A DNA stretch of 37,333 nt, taken from an uncultured Porphyromonadaceae bacterium. GTDB taxonomy: Bacteria > Bacteroidota > Bacteroidia > Bacteroidales > Muribaculaceae. The stretch spans positions 1-37,333 of the forward strand of contig CAMWNB010000024.1 of assembly GCA_947175495.1 (NCBI GenBank), read 5' to 3'. The number at the start of each line of letters is the position of its first letter. Position 1 is the first letter of the stretch. A program made the position numbers and the translations under genes. The notes under the pieces were generated by a model, which worked only from the letters and a program-made list of their open reading frames with translations, had not been told where the DNA came from and ran no database searches. Positions 1-9,496 of the stretch are shown here, piece after piece.

Positions 1-54
1 CCAACGACCCCGAGATTACAAATCACGTGCTCTGGCCAACTGAGCTAAAGAGGC
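1..54 (-). tRNA. tRNA-Thr (anticodon TGT), 3' end outside window
   Basis: The reverse strand begins GCCTCTTTAGCTCAGTTGG, the usual acceptor and D-arm of a tRNA, followed by an anticodon stem-loop with loop TTTGTAA. This places anticodon TGT at positions 20-18 and reads threonine ACA codons. The 5' end is base 54. The variable loop, T arm and acceptor 3' strand lie before base 1, so the gene is cut by the window edge and is not a broken gene. A full promoter lies about 55 bases upstream. Confidence 0.93.
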
Positions 55-108
55 GTTTTCAAATTTCTCTTCGCTTCGGAAGGAGCGCTTGTCCCTCGTT
101 TGCGGTTG

Positions 109-139
109 CAAAGTTATATCAAATATTTGAACTGACAAA
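109..139 (-). promoter_or_regulatory. Bacteroidetes promoter of the tRNA-Thr
   Basis: On the minus strand a TTTG (-33 element, 139-136) is followed after 19 bases by TAACTTTG (-7 element, 116-109). This matches the Bacteroides consensus TTTG-N19-21-TAnnTTTG exactly. Transcription would start near base 102, giving a leader of about 48 bases before the tRNA 5' end. Confidence 0.8.
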
Positions 140-286
140 ACTTTCGCGCCAAAATTTTCAATTTTTCCGCAATAAAAATTCAACAAGCACTATTATTCAG
201 CACATTACAACGCAGCCACACACCACTCTCGCCATTTTTCAACCGATTTGCACCCCAAAACACAGCGTACTATGTTGATTTTTATG

Positions 287-294
287 TATCTTTG
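287..294 (+). promoter_or_regulatory. -7 promoter element (TATCTTTG) before the M16 protease
   Basis: TATCTTTG matches TAnnTTTG and sits 67 bases before the chosen ATG of the M16 gene. I see no good TTTG at the -33 distance. The 55-361 intergenic stretch otherwise holds AT-rich sequence and the minus-strand tRNA promoter. Confidence 0.55.
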
Positions 295-361
295 CATCGT
301 AACGGCGCACACGCGTTTATATAATTAATTAATGTATATTATCAACCATTATCATACACTC

Positions 362-3280
362 ATGAAAAAAACCACCATCAAATCCCTGCTGACAGCAGCA
401 GCCATGGCTCTTTGCGCCCTGCCATCATTGGCCGGCAAGTACGCCTACGACTCCGTGCCGGGCGATCCACTGCACACTAAGGCCTATACACTGCCCAACG
501 GCTTGAAAGTGTTCATGACCGTCAACCGCGACGAACCACGCATCCAGACTTACATCGCTGTGCGGGTAGGCGGAAAGAACGACCCGGCTGAGACAACAGG
601 CCTCGCCCACTACTTCGAGCATCTGATGTTCAAAGGCACCGAGCAGTTCGGCACAACCGACTACGCTGCCGAAAAACCCATGCTCGACCGCATCGAACAG
701 CTCTTCGAGCAGTATCGCCACACCACCGACAGCGTGGCCCGCAAAGCCATATACCACGAAATTGACTCCGTAAGCTACCAGGCTTCCCTCCTGGCCATAC
801 CCAACGAGTACGACAAGCTCATGACCGCAATCGGAGCCAACGGTACCAACGCCTACACCAGCTACGACGTCACATGCTACGTTGAAAACATACCCTCAAA
901 CCAGATCGAGAACTGGGCGCGCATACAGGCCGACCGCTTCGAGCATCCCGTCATCCGCGGCTTCCACACCGAACTCGAGACCATCTACGAAGAGAAAAAC
1001 ATGAGTCTCACACAAGACAACCGCAAACTCTACGAGGCCACCCTCACAGCTCTTTTCCCCAACCATCCCTACGGCACGCAGACCGTGCTCGGCACACAGG
1101 AGAACCTCAAGAATCCATCCATCACCAACGTCAAAAACTACCACAAGCAGTGGTATGTCCCCAACAACATGGCCATCTGCCTCAGCGGCGACTTCGACCC
1201 CGACCACATGGTCGACGTAATCACCCGCTACTTCGACCACCTCAAGCCCAACCCCGAGCTTCCCGTGCTGAAATTTAAGCCGGAGCAACCCATCACCGCC
1301 CCCATAGAACGCGAAATCTACGGCCCCGAGTCGGAACGCATCTACCTCGCGTGGCGCACACCCGCCGCAGCCGACCCCGATGCCAAACTCCTCGAAGTAG
1401 CCTCCGAAGTGCTCAGCAACGGCAACTGCGGCCTTATCGACATCGACATCAACCTCGCACAGACCATGCTCGGAGCCGGCTCCGGCCTCATAGGCATGGC
1501 CGACGGAGGCGCATTCATCCTCATCGGCACACCCAAACCCGGCCAGACACTCGACCAGGTACGCGCCCTCTTGCTCGCCGAGCTTGACAAACTCCGCGCA
1601 GGCGACTTCGACGACGACCTCGTCAAAGCCATCGCAGCCAACGACAAGCTCTACCAGCAGCAGGCCCTCGAGCAGAACACCAGCCGCGCCGACATGTACG
1701 TCGACGCATTCGTCAACGGCGAGACCCTCGCCGATCTCGTAGCCGATTTCCATGCCATCGACTCCATCACCAAAGATGACGTCGTCGCTGCCGTGCGCCG
1801 CCACCTCGGCACCGACAACTACGCCGCCATCTACAAGCGCCAGGGCGAAGACACCACCGTCGTGAAGATGCCCAAACCCGAGCTCACCCCCATCGCCACC
1901 AACCGCGACGCCGCCAGCGACTTCCTCCGCGAGATACAGGCCGCCCAAGTCGAACCCATCGAACCCGTATTCGTCGACTTCGACCGCGACCTCACTCGCC
2001 TCGCCGCCAAGCAAGACACCGAAGTGCTCTACACACGCAACAACTCCAACGACATCTTCTCCCTCATATACGTCTACGAAAAAGGCAGCGGCCACGACCT
2101 CGCACTCGACTACGCATCCGACATCCTCGGCCTCGCCGGCACCCCCGATATGACACCCGAGCAGATCAGCCGCGCATTCTACGACCTCGCATGCAACTAC
2201 CGCATCAGCGTAGGCCCTCGCCGCAGCTACGTCGTCCTCTCCGGCCTCAGCGAAAACATGCCCGCCGCCATGGCGCTCTACGAAAAACTCCTCACAGAAG
2301 CATCAATCACCCCCGACGCCTGGGAATCACTCCTCGCACGCATTCAGCAGAGCAGAGAAAACCAGAAATCCAACCAGAGCGCCAACTTCGCACGCCTCTC
2401 CAACTACGTTCTCTACGGCGAGCACAATCCCGCCAACGACGTCATCTCCGTCGACTCCCTCCGCGCCATGGGCCCCGCCCCCGTGCTTGACGCCGTCCGC
2501 GACCTCCGCAGCCTGCGCCACAGCGCCATCTACTACGGCAAACTGCCAGCCGACAGCGTCATAGCCGCAATCGACCGCCTGCATGTCACCGCACCCGAAC
2601 TCGCCGACGCACCCGCCGGCGACCCCTACACCCTCCGCGCCACTCCCGAGACCACCATATATCTCGCACCCTACAACGCCAAGCAGCTCTACATGCGCCA
2701 ATACAGCAACCGCGGCGAAGCATTCGACCCCGCGCTCGAACCCGTGCGCACTCTCTACAACGAATACTTCGGCGGAGGCATGAACTCCATCGTCTTCCAG
2801 GAAATGCGCGAAAGCCGCTCACTCGCCTACTCCGCAGCCGCCAACATGTCCAAGCCCTCGCGCGCCACACAGCCCTACACCTACATGGCGTTCATCGCCA
2901 CGCAGAACGACAAGATGCTTGACGCAATCAACGCATTCGACGACATCATCAACAACATGCCACGAAGCCAGGCCGCACTCGACCTCGCCAAGCAAGGCAT
3001 CGACAGCCGCCTGCGCACCGCACGCACCATCAAGGACGACATCGCATGGGCCTACATCAACGCACGCGACCTCGGCCTCGCCGATGACCCCGCACGCACC
3101 CTCTTCGAGAAAATACCCGCACTCACACTCGACGACATCCAGGCCTACCAGCGCGACAACGTAGCCGGACGCACCTACCACTACGCTATCCTCGCCGACC
3201 TCGACGACATCGATATCGACGCCCTCCGAGCCATCGGCAACGTTGTCATCCTCACGCCCGAACAGATCTTCGGCTACTGA
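362..3280 (+). CDS. M16 family zinc metallopeptidase (insulinase/pitrilysin-like), exported
   Basis: A 972-aa two-half M16 protease expected to cut peptides in the envelope. Residues 1 to about 25 are a signal peptide (MKK, hydrophobic stretch, ending near SLAG). The inverted zinc motif HYFEH is at residues 83-87 and the third ligand is probably the Glu at about 211 in IYEEKN. The second half (about 520-972) has the non-catalytic M16 fold, including a GGGMNS segment followed by FQEMRESRSLAYS. The ATG at 362 is preferred to one 30 bases upstream because it puts the lysines directly before the hydrophobic core. The length fits Bacteroidales M16 proteins. It is followed by its own terminator, so it appears monocistronic. 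Its substrate is unknown. Confidence 0.93.
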   Translation: MKKTTIKSLLTAAAMALCALPSLAGKYAYDSVPGDPLHTKAYTLPNGLKVFMTVNRDEPRIQTYIAVRVGGKNDPAETTGLAHYFEHLMFKGTEQFGTTDYAAEKPMLDRIEQLFEQYRHTTDSVARKAIYHEIDSVSYQASLLAIPNEYDKLMTAIGANGTNAYTSYDVTCYVENIPSNQIENWARIQADRFEHPVIRGFHTELETIYEEKNMSLTQDNRKLYEATLTALFPNHPYGTQTVLGTQENLKNPSITNVKNYHKQWYVPNNMAICLSGDFDPDHMVDVITRYFDHLKPNPELPVLKFKPEQPITAPIEREIYGPESERIYLAWRTPAAADPDAKLLEVASEVLSNGNCGLIDIDINLAQTMLGAGSGLIGMADGGAFILIGTPKPGQTLDQVRALLLAELDKLRAGDFDDDLVKAIAANDKLYQQQALEQNTSRADMYVDAFVNGETLADLVADFHAIDSITKDDVVAAVRRHLGTDNYAAIYKRQGEDTTVVKMPKPELTPIATNRDAASDFLREIQAAQVEPIEPVFVDFDRDLTRLAAKQDTEVLYTRNNSNDIFSLIYVYEKGSGHDLALDYASDILGLAGTPDMTPEQISRAFYDLACNYRISVGPRRSYVVLSGLSENMPAAMALYEKLLTEASITPDAWESLLARIQQSRENQKSNQSANFARLSNYVLYGEHNPANDVISVDSLRAMGPAPVLDAVRDLRSLRHSAIYYGKLPADSVIAAIDRLHVTAPELADAPAGDPYTLRATPETTIYLAPYNAKQLYMRQYSNRGEAFDPALEPVRTLYNEYFGGGMNSIVFQEMRESRSLAYSAAANMSKPSRATQPYTYMAFIATQNDKMLDAINAFDDIINNMPRSQAALDLAKQGIDSRLRTARTIKDDIAWAYINARDLGLADDPARTLFEKIPALTLDDIQAYQRDNVAGRTYHYAILADLDDIDIDALRAIGNVVILTPEQIFGY

Positions 3281-3282
3281 CA

Positions 3283-3297
3283 CTGACATAATGTCAG
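3283..3297. repeat. short perfect palindrome just after the M16 stop codon
   Basis: CTGACAT, one base, then ATGTCAG. It starts two bases after the M16 stop and could be an operator-like site or chance. It is not followed by a T run and a proper terminator lies 44 bases further on. Confidence 0.4.
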
Positions 3298-3340
3298 CAC
3301 CCGCGCTCAAAGCCTAAAAGCCTAAGCAGCAATATTTAAT

Positions 3341-3373
3341 CCCGTGCCAAACTATTTTGGCACGGGATTTGTT
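3341..3373 (+). terminator. rho-independent terminator of the M16 gene
   Basis: Arms CCCGTGCCAA (3341-3350) and TTGGCACGGG (3357-3366) pair perfectly over 10 bp around a 6-base loop, followed by a T-rich ATTTGTTATTT tail. Confidence 0.8.
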
Positions 3374-3432
3374 ATTTATACAGCAAATCCAAATTCAAGA
3401 ATATCAATAAAACATTAAAACAACATACCACT

Positions 3433-5343
3433 ATGGGAAAAATCATTGGCATCGACTTAGGAACCACCAACTCCTGCGTCGCAGTTCTTGAAGGCAACGA
3501 CCCCGTTGTCATCCCCAACGCCGAAGGACGAAACACCACACCCTCCGTCGTAGCATTCGTCGACGGCGGCGAACGTAAAGTCGGCGAACCCGCCAAACGC
3601 CAGGCCATCACCAACCCCAAGCGCACAATCTACTCCATCAAGCGCTTCATGGGCGAAACCTACGACCAGGTGAAGAACGAAATCGAACGCGTGCCCTACC
3701 GCGTCGTGCGCGGCGACAACAACACACCCCGCATCGACATCGACGGACGCGAATACACCCCCCAGGAAATCTCAGCCATGATTCTTCAGAAAATGAAGAA
3801 GACCGCCGAAGACTACCTCGGACAGAGCGTCACCGAAGCCGTAATCACCGTGCCTGCCTACTTCAACGACTCACAGCGACAGGCCACCAAGGAAGCCGGC
3901 GAAATCGCAGGCCTCACCGTCAAGCGCATCGTCAACGAACCCACAGCCGCAGCACTCGCCTACGGCCTCGACAAAGCCGACAAAGACCAGAAAATTGCCG
4001 TCTTCGACCTCGGCGGCGGCACTTTCGATATCTCGATCCTCGAACTCGGCGACGGCGTCTTCGAAGTAAAGAGCACCAACGGCGACACACACCTCGGCGG
4101 CGACGACTTTGACCACGTCATCATCGACTGGCTCGCCGACGAATTCCTCAAAGACGAAGGCGTCGACCTCCGCAAGGATCCCATGGCACTCCAGCGCCTC
4201 AAAGAAGCAGCCGAAAAAGCCAAAATCGAGCTCTCCAGCACCACCAGCACCGAGATCAACCTCCCCTACATCATGCCCGTCAACGGCGTGCCCAAGCACC
4301 TCGTCAAGACGCTTACACGCGCCAAGTTCGAACAGCTCGCCGACAAACTCATCCACGCCACCATCAAACCCTGCGAGGACGCACTCCGCGACGCAGGCCT
4401 CACAGCCAAAGACATCGACGAAGTAATCCTCGTCGGCGGCTCAACCCGCATCCCCGCCATCCAGAAAGTAGTCTCCGACTTCTTCGGCAAGCAGCCCAAC
4501 AAGAGCGTCAATCCCGACGAAGTTGTCGCAGTCGGAGCTGCCATCCAGGGCGGCGTGCTCAGCGGCGATGTAAAAGACGTACTCCTCCTCGACGTAGTGC
4601 CCCTCAGCGTAGGCATCGAGACCCTCGGTGGCGTAATGACCAAGCTTATCGAAGCAAACACAACAATCCCCACACGCAAGAGCGAGACATTCTCCACTGC
4701 CGCCGACAACCAGCCCAGCGTAGAAATCAACGTCCTCCAGGGCGAGCGTCCCATGGCAAAAGACGACAAACTCCTCGGCAAATTCCACCTCGACGGCATC
4801 GCCCCCGCACCCCGCGGCATACCCCAGATTGAAGTCACCTTCGAGATCGACGCCAACGGCATCCTCAACGTATCTGCCAAGGATAAGGCAACAGGCAAGG
4901 AACAGAGCATCCGCATCGAAGCATCCAGCGGCCTCACCGACGCCGAAATCAAGCGCATGAAAGAAGAAGCCGAAGCCAACGCTGCCGCCGACGCAAAAGA
5001 AAAAGAACGCGTCGACAAACTCAATCAGGCCGACGCCATCATCTTCCAGACAGAGAAACAGCTCAACGAACTCGGCGACAAGATTCCCGCCGACAAGAAA
5101 TCTGCAATCCAGAGCGCCCTCGACCGCCTCAAGGAAGCCCACAAAAGCCAGAACATCGAAGCCATCGACGCTGCCGTCAAAGACATCGAGACCAAGTTCG
5201 GCGAAGCACAGCAGGACATCCTCAATGCACAGGCACAGGCCGGAGCCAACCCCGGCGCAGGCGCCCCCCACGCCGCCAACTCCAACACCGGCAACGGCGG
5301 CGGCGACCACGTCACCGACGTCGACTTCGAGGAAGTGAAGTAA
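3433..5343 (+). CDS. dnaK: molecular chaperone DnaK (Hsp70)
   Basis: ATP-dependent cytosolic chaperone of 636 aa, full length for DnaK. The phosphate-binding signature IDLGTTNS is at residues 6-13. The second Hsp70 signature ([12 protein letters not shown]) follows near 190-200 and the third ([10 protein letters not shown]) near 335. The substrate-binding domain runs from about 385 to 500, followed by a helical lid and a Gly/Asn-rich tail ending DVDFEEVK, the usual DnaK C-terminal peptide that helps recruit partners. The ATG follows an A-rich stretch with no Shine-Dalgarno motif. No dnaJ or grpE is adjacent. No CIRCE-like inverted repeat or TAnnTTTG element is visible in the 60 bases upstream, so its heat-shock control is not apparent here. 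A strong terminator follows. Confidence 0.98.
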   Translation: MGKIIGIDLGTTNSCVAVLEGNDPVVIPNAEGRNTTPSVVAFVDGGERKVGEPAKRQAITNPKRTIYSIKRFMGETYDQVKNEIERVPYRVVRGDNNTPRIDIDGREYTPQEISAMILQKMKKTAEDYLGQSVTEAVITVPAYFNDSQRQATKEAGEIAGLTVKRIVNEPTAAALAYGLDKADKDQKIAVFDLGGGTFDISILELGDGVFEVKSTNGDTHLGGDDFDHVIIDWLADEFLKDEGVDLRKDPMALQRLKEAAEKAKIELSSTTSTEINLPYIMPVNGVPKHLVKTLTRAKFEQLADKLIHATIKPCEDALRDAGLTAKDIDEVILVGGSTRIPAIQKVVSDFFGKQPNKSVNPDEVVAVGAAIQGGVLSGDVKDVLLLDVVPLSVGIETLGGVMTKLIEANTTIPTRKSETFSTAADNQPSVEINVLQGERPMAKDDKLLGKFHLDGIAPAPRGIPQIEVTFEIDANGILNVSAKDKATGKEQSIRIEASSGLTDAEIKRMKEEAEANAAADAKEKERVDKLNQADAIIFQTEKQLNELGDKIPADKKSAIQSALDRLKEAHKSQNIEAIDAAVKDIETKFGEAQQDILNAQAQAGANPGAGAPHAANSNTGNGGGDHVTDVDFEEVK

Positions 5344-5363
5344 GATATCCGATCAATAACAAC

Positions 5364-5402
5364 AAAAATGGAGTGTGGCTCAGCGAGTTACACTCCATTT
5401 TT
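5364..5402. terminator. rho-independent terminator after dnaK (possibly bidirectional)
   Basis: AAAAATGGAGTGT (5364-5376) pairs perfectly with ACACTCCATTTTT (5390-5402) around a 13-base loop. The A run on the left and T run on the right let it serve dnaK and possibly the convergent DUF4421 gene, whose stop is 140 bases away. Confidence 0.85.
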
Positions 5403-5542
5403 ATATATACACTTCTCTGCGATTACTATGACATGAAGACAGACAGGCAATTAATAATACTATGTAGGAAGAGCAGATGAACAGTTATCGACTTACGTCG
5501 ATGGAGGAGCCTGGCGACGAGCGGCTCCATCATCATGCCGAC

Positions 5543-6598
5543 TCACCACAGATTGAAGCGATAGCCGATGCACGCGTTGAAGCTAAGGTCGCTGTTTATA
5601 AATGCCTGACGCTTGTTGTAGATAAGGCCCTGGTCGGCGTTGCCTATCACACCCGCAAACCAGTGCCCGTTGTTCCACACCAGGCTGATGCGGAAACGGT
5701 TCGACAGCGACGCCGATTGCGCACGCGTGTCGCCGGTGATGCGCCCGCTCTGCAGTCCCAGCACAGGCGACTCGCTGATGCCCACCAGCCAGTGCCTGTT
5801 CAGCACCCAGTTGTAGCCATAGCCAAGGCGGAGACAGAAATTGTCCGTGTTCACCGCATAAGAATAATTGTCCCATGTGTCCGGCAACTGCTGCAGCATC
5901 TCGGCCGGAAGGTTGCTGAAATCGAATTTATAGCTGTTGTGGAAATACGAAACGCCCGCGTAGAACGACCCCGCGCTGCGCTTCTGTATGCGCCCGTACT
6001 TGAACGCCGCCGCCTGCGAGTACTTCATCTGATTGAAAAACACATAGGTGTCGAAGCCCTGCGTGTGCATGTCTATGCCCTTGAAGTCGATGCGCATCTT
6101 TTCCGTGTCGTTCTTCTCGCCGAAGCGCGTGATGTGCGTGTCGCCATCGTTGTGGACGTTGTAGTACTCAAAGGCAAACAGGCTGCAGTTGAAACCGAAA
6201 TTAAAGCGCTTGCGCGTGCGGTCCGGGCCGCCGAAATAGCGCGACACATTGATGTCGTAGCCAATCGTCAGAGCCAGATACGACAAGCTCAGTCCCATCG
6301 ACGTGGCCGGATCCGACACTATGCGGATAGCCTTCCCCTCGGGCAGGTCGAAATTGTAGAGATCGCTCCAGCTCTCGCTGCTTAGCTTCACATTGAAGCT
6401 CGTGTGCGTCCGGTCCACATACACCGAGTCATAACCGTTGAAGAAGCGGTCGCCCCAGTCGTACACCTTGATCACAAAGCGCGGAAACTTGCCCATGTTC
6501 GCTATCGAGTCAAGGTTGAAAGGAAGGCCGGATGTGCGCGCGGGCGCGGCAAAAGCCGCGCCCAGCGTGATCAGGAGTAATAGCAGAAGTTTTCTCAC
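5543..6598 (-). CDS. DUF4421-like secreted or outer-membrane protein
   Basis: A 351-aa protein with a clear signal peptide (MRKLLLLLLITLGAAFA, cleaved near residue 20). After that come alternating aromatic/hydrophobic strands (for example YFGGPDRTRKRFNF and YGYNWVLNRHWLVGIS) ending YRFNLW, with a terminal aromatic as in beta-barrel outer-membrane proteins. I recognise it as resembling DUF4421, a Bacteroidales family of unknown function, with moderate certainty. It starts with GTG two bases after the alaS stop; no ATG fits and the signal peptide begins exactly there, so it is probably translated by coupling to alaS on the same mRNA. No motif suggests an enzyme. Confidence 0.72.
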   Translation of the reverse strand: MRKLLLLLLITLGAAFAAPARTSGLPFNLDSIANMGKFPRFVIKVYDWGDRFFNGYDSVYVDRTHTSFNVKLSSESWSDLYNFDLPEGKAIRIVSDPATSMGLSLSYLALTIGYDINVSRYFGGPDRTRKRFNFGFNCSLFAFEYYNVHNDGDTHITRFGEKNDTEKMRIDFKGIDMHTQGFDTYVFFNQMKYSQAAAFKYGRIQKRSAGSFYAGVSYFHNSYKFDFSNLPAEMLQQLPDTWDNYSYAVNTDNFCLRLGYGYNWVLNRHWLVGISESPVLGLQSGRITGDTRAQSASLSNRFRISLVWNNGHWFAGVIGNADQGLIYNKRQAFINSDLSFNACIGYRFNLW

Positions 6599-6600
6599 CC

Positions 6601-9234
6601 TCAGGCTTTGAGGAGTTCGGTCATTTTGTCCATGGCTGCCGCAAGACCCTCGGCATCCTTGCCGCCGGCCTGTGCAAATCCCGGCTGACCGCCGCCGCCG
6701 CCCTTGATGGCCTTGGCTGCCTCGCGCACTATCTGCGACGCGTTCTTGCCCGTGGCCGCGATGGCAGCGTCGGTGAGCATAACCGTCAGCAGAGGCTTGC
6801 CGGCGGCATCCTTGGTCGCACCAGCGAAAGCCACTGCCTCATTCTCGGCGAGAGCACGCACGCCGAAAGCCACGTTCTTCACCATGTCGGGCATCATCGG
6901 ACCGCTCATGGAGGCTATGCGCAGCGGGCCGGCGTACACGGCCTTCTCAAGCGCCTGGGCGGCCATGGCCTGAGCTCGCACCTTGAAATTGGCCTCCACC
7001 TGGCGGCGCAGCTCGGCGTTCTCCTCGATGCTGCGGCGCAGGGCGGCAAGCACGTCGGGAGCGTTGTTGAACAGCGCCGAGATACTGTGCATCGTCTCCG
7101 ACACGCGGTCCATCATTTCTTCCACTGCCGTGCCGGTGATAGCCTCGATGCGGCGTATGCCCGCGGCGATGGAGCTCTCGCTGACGATGCGTATCATGCC
7201 GATATTGCCGGTGTTGGCCACATGCGTGCCGCCGCACAGCTCCACGGAGTCGCCGTAGCGCACCACGCGCACGTCCTCGCCGTATTTCTCGCCGAAGAGT
7301 GCCATCGCACCCATCGCCTTGGCCTCGGCTATGGGCATGTGGCGGTGCTCGTCGAGGGCTATGGCCTCGCGCACGCGGCGGTTGGCAAGGCGCTCCACGC
7401 GGGAAATTTCCTCGGGAGTGAGCTTCTGGAAGTGGCTGAAGTCAAAGCGCAGCGAGTCGGGGCTGACGTAGCTGCCGCGCTGCTCCACATGCTCGCCCAG
7501 CACCTCGCGCAGGGCCTGGTGCAGCAGGTGCGTGGCAGTGTGGTTGCGCTCCGTGGCACGGCGTGCCTCCACGTCGATGGCGGCAGTGAACTCGGCCTCG
7601 GGATTCGAGGGCAGTTTCTTGGCCAGATGCACGCCCACGCCGTTCTCGCGCTTCGTGTCGTAAATCTCTATCGTCTCGCCGGTGGCACGGTTCGTCAGCG
7701 TGCCGCGGTCGCCGGTCTGGCCACCCATCTCGGCGTAGAAAGGAGTGCGGTCGAGCACTATCTGGTAGTACTCGCGACCTTTCTGCCGCACATGGCGGTA
7801 GCGCAGGATGCGCGCCGCGCTCTCGGCCTCGTCGTAGCCCGTGAACTGCTGCTCGCCCTGTGCCAGTTCCACCCAGTCCGTGGCCTCCACGGCGGCGGCA
7901 TTGCGGGCGCGCTGCTTCTGCGCGGCCATCTCGGCGTCGAATTCGGCCTGGTTCAGCGTCATGCCCTGCTCCTTGAGTATGAGCAGCGTGAGGTCGAGGG
8001 GGAAGCCGTAAGTGTCGTAGAGCACAAAAGCCTGCTTGCCCGAGATTTCGTTGCGGCCCTCCTTGCGGGCGGCGGCGATGGCGTCGTCGAGCATGCGGAT
8101 GCCGTTCTCAAGCGTGCGCAGGAAAGCGTCCTCCTCTTCCTTTATCACCTTCATGATGAGCTCGCGCTGCTGGGCGATTTCGGGATAGGCCTCGCCCATG
8201 CTCTCGATGAGCGTGTCCACCAGGCGATACATGAACGCCTGCTTCTGCTCCAGGAACGTATATGCGTAGCGCACCGCGCGGCGCAGGATGCGGCGGATCA
8301 CATAGCCGGCCTTGGCATTGCCGGGCAGCTGCGAGTCGGCGATGGAGAAAGCGATAGTGCGCACATGGTCGGCAATCACGCGCATAGCCACGTCCGTGCG
8401 GCGGTCTTCGCCGTACTTCTTGCCCGACAGCTCGGCAATCTTGCCGATAAGGGGAGTGAACACATCCGTGTCGTAGTTCGACTGCTTGCCCTGCAGCGCC
8501 ATGCACAGGCGCTCGAAGCCCATGCCAGTGTCAATCACCTTGGCGGGCAGCGGCTCCAGCGAGCCGTCGGCCTTGCGGTTGTACTGCATGAACACGAGAT
8601 TCCATATTTCTATCACCAGGGGATTGTCCTTGTTCACCATCTCGGCGCCGCTCACCTTGGCGCGCTCCTCGTCGGGGCGCAGGTCGATGTGGATTTCCGA
8701 GCAGGGGCCGCAGGGACCCGTGTCGCCCATCTCCCAGAAGTTGTCGTGCTTGTTGCCGTTTATGATATGGTCGGCCGGCAGGTGCTTCAGCCAGTAGCCG
8801 GCTGCCTCGTCGTCGCGGCTCAGCCCCTCGTCGGCAGCGCCCTCGAACACCGTGGCGTACAGACGCGCCGGGTCCAGACCCAGCACATCCACCAGGTATT
8901 CCCAGGCCCAGTCGATGGCTTCCTGCTTGAAATAGTCGCCGAAGCTCCAGTTGCCAAGCATCTCGAACATCGTGTGGTGGTATGTGTCCATGCCCACCTC
9001 CTCAAGATCGTTGTGTTTGCCGCTCACGCGCAGGCACTTCTGAGAATCGGCCACGCGCTGATATTTAGGTGCCACCGCGCCCAGAATGATGTCCTTGAAC
9101 TGGTTCATGCCCGCGTTGGTGAACATCAGCGTGGGGTCGTCTTTGATCACCATGGGAGCGGAGGGCACGATGTGGTGCCCCTTAGAACGGAAAAAATCCT
9201 TGAAGGATTCGCGTATTTCTTTGGCGGTAAGCAT
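6601..9234 (-). CDS. alaS: alanine--tRNA ligase
   Basis: Charges tRNA-Ala with alanine in the cytoplasm. At 877 aa it is full length. The class II catalytic core begins with the family hallmark [14 protein letters not shown] and motif 2/3 regions follow (for example [13 protein letters not shown]). The editing domain carries its zinc-site motifs HTATH near residues 565-569 and CGGTH near 663-667, so the mischarged-tRNA clearing site looks intact. The C-Ala domain ends with a glycine run ([14 protein letters not shown]) typical of the family. The start at 9234 follows an A/T-rich leader and a -7 element at 9294-9287. The DUF4421 gene follows in the same transcript. Confidence 0.98.
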   Translation of the reverse strand: MLTAKEIRESFKDFFRSKGHHIVPSAPMVIKDDPTLMFTNAGMNQFKDIILGAVAPKYQRVADSQKCLRVSGKHNDLEEVGMDTYHHTMFEMLGNWSFGDYFKQEAIDWAWEYLVDVLGLDPARLYATVFEGAADEGLSRDDEAAGYWLKHLPADHIINGNKHDNFWEMGDTGPCGPCSEIHIDLRPDEERAKVSGAEMVNKDNPLVIEIWNLVFMQYNRKADGSLEPLPAKVIDTGMGFERLCMALQGKQSNYDTDVFTPLIGKIAELSGKKYGEDRRTDVAMRVIADHVRTIAFSIADSQLPGNAKAGYVIRRILRRAVRYAYTFLEQKQAFMYRLVDTLIESMGEAYPEIAQQRELIMKVIKEEEDAFLRTLENGIRMLDDAIAAARKEGRNEISGKQAFVLYDTYGFPLDLTLLILKEQGMTLNQAEFDAEMAAQKQRARNAAAVEATDWVELAQGEQQFTGYDEAESAARILRYRHVRQKGREYYQIVLDRTPFYAEMGGQTGDRGTLTNRATGETIEIYDTKRENGVGVHLAKKLPSNPEAEFTAAIDVEARRATERNHTATHLLHQALREVLGEHVEQRGSYVSPDSLRFDFSHFQKLTPEEISRVERLANRRVREAIALDEHRHMPIAEAKAMGAMALFGEKYGEDVRVVRYGDSVELCGGTHVANTGNIGMIRIVSESSIAAGIRRIEAITGTAVEEMMDRVSETMHSISALFNNAPDVLAALRRSIEENAELRRQVEANFKVRAQAMAAQALEKAVYAGPLRIASMSGPMMPDMVKNVAFGVRALAENEAVAFAGATKDAAGKPLLTVMLTDAAIAATGKNASQIVREAAKAIKGGGGGQPGFAQAGGKDAEGLAAAMDKMTELLKA

Positions 9235-9286
9235 TTTATTGTGCTATAGTATAATTATTATTGTGTATTTTCTTATTTTCAGACTG

Positions 9287-9294
9287 CAAAATTA
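9287..9294 (-). promoter_or_regulatory. -7 element of alaS (TAATTTTG)
   Basis: Minus-strand TAATTTTG, matching TAnnTTTG, 52 bases before the alaS ATG. It lies only 12 bases from the oppositely directed -7 element at 9307-9314, so the two promoters must overlap. Confidence 0.65.
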
Positions 9295-9306
9295 CAGCTA
9301 ATTTCG

Positions 9307-9314
9307 TACTTTTG
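9307..9314 (+). promoter_or_regulatory. -7 element of the M23 peptidase/merR unit (TACTTTTG)
   Basis: TACTTTTG matches TAnnTTTG. Transcription from here would give a leader of about 175 bases before the M23 ATG, long enough to contain the 53-codon reading frame at 9335. Confidence 0.6.
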
Positions 9315-9334
9315 CAAGCGAAAACCAAGTATTA

Positions 9335-9496
9335 ATGCTCGAAAGACCAACGGTGTGCCCTCCGCCTCCCATGTTGCGGCACCGGTCTCCGATGTCGTCC
9401 CCTCGCTCCCCCTTGTGCCATCGCGCCACACCGCGCCGGCAGCCCGGAGGACGCCCGCGCAACGGTCATGCAAGCATAATAACCACGAATCGCTGA
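9335..9496 (+). CDS. possible 53-aa upstream reading frame coupled to the M23 gene
   Basis: An ATG about 20 bases after the -7 element opens a 53-codon frame rich in Pro, Arg and Ser. Its TGA (9494-9496) overlaps the M23 start in the arrangement TGATG. The peptide has no recognisable domain or signal. In GC-rich DNA a frame this long can arise by chance, but its position right after the promoter and the stop/start overlap fit a translated leader. A GTG in the M23 frame at 9355 would instead extend the peptidase by 47 residues; that extension looks unlike an N-terminus and I reject it. Confidence 0.3.
   Translation: MLERPTVCPPPPMLRHRSPMSSPRSPLCHRATPRRQPGGRPRNGHASIITTNR

Noticed and set aside
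896-2095. 399-codon frame antisense to the M16 protease
   Set aside because: Gly/Val/Asp-rich translation typical of the reverse of GC-rich coding DNA; no start context or domain.
5487-5531. overlapping small inverted repeats (ATCGAC/GTCGAT and GATGGAG/CTCCATC) after the DUF4421 gene
   Set aside because: Short arms and no T run on either strand, so not convincing as a terminator or binding site.
5477-6385. 302-codon plus-strand frame opposite the DUF4421 gene
   Set aside because: The minus-strand frame has a signal peptide and a coherent barrel-like protein; the plus frame has neither.
7087-9249. 720-codon open frame on the plus strand opposite alaS
   Set aside because: It is antisense to a clear alaS and its translation is His/Val/Ala-rich with no domain. 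It is a by-product of GC-rich codon use.
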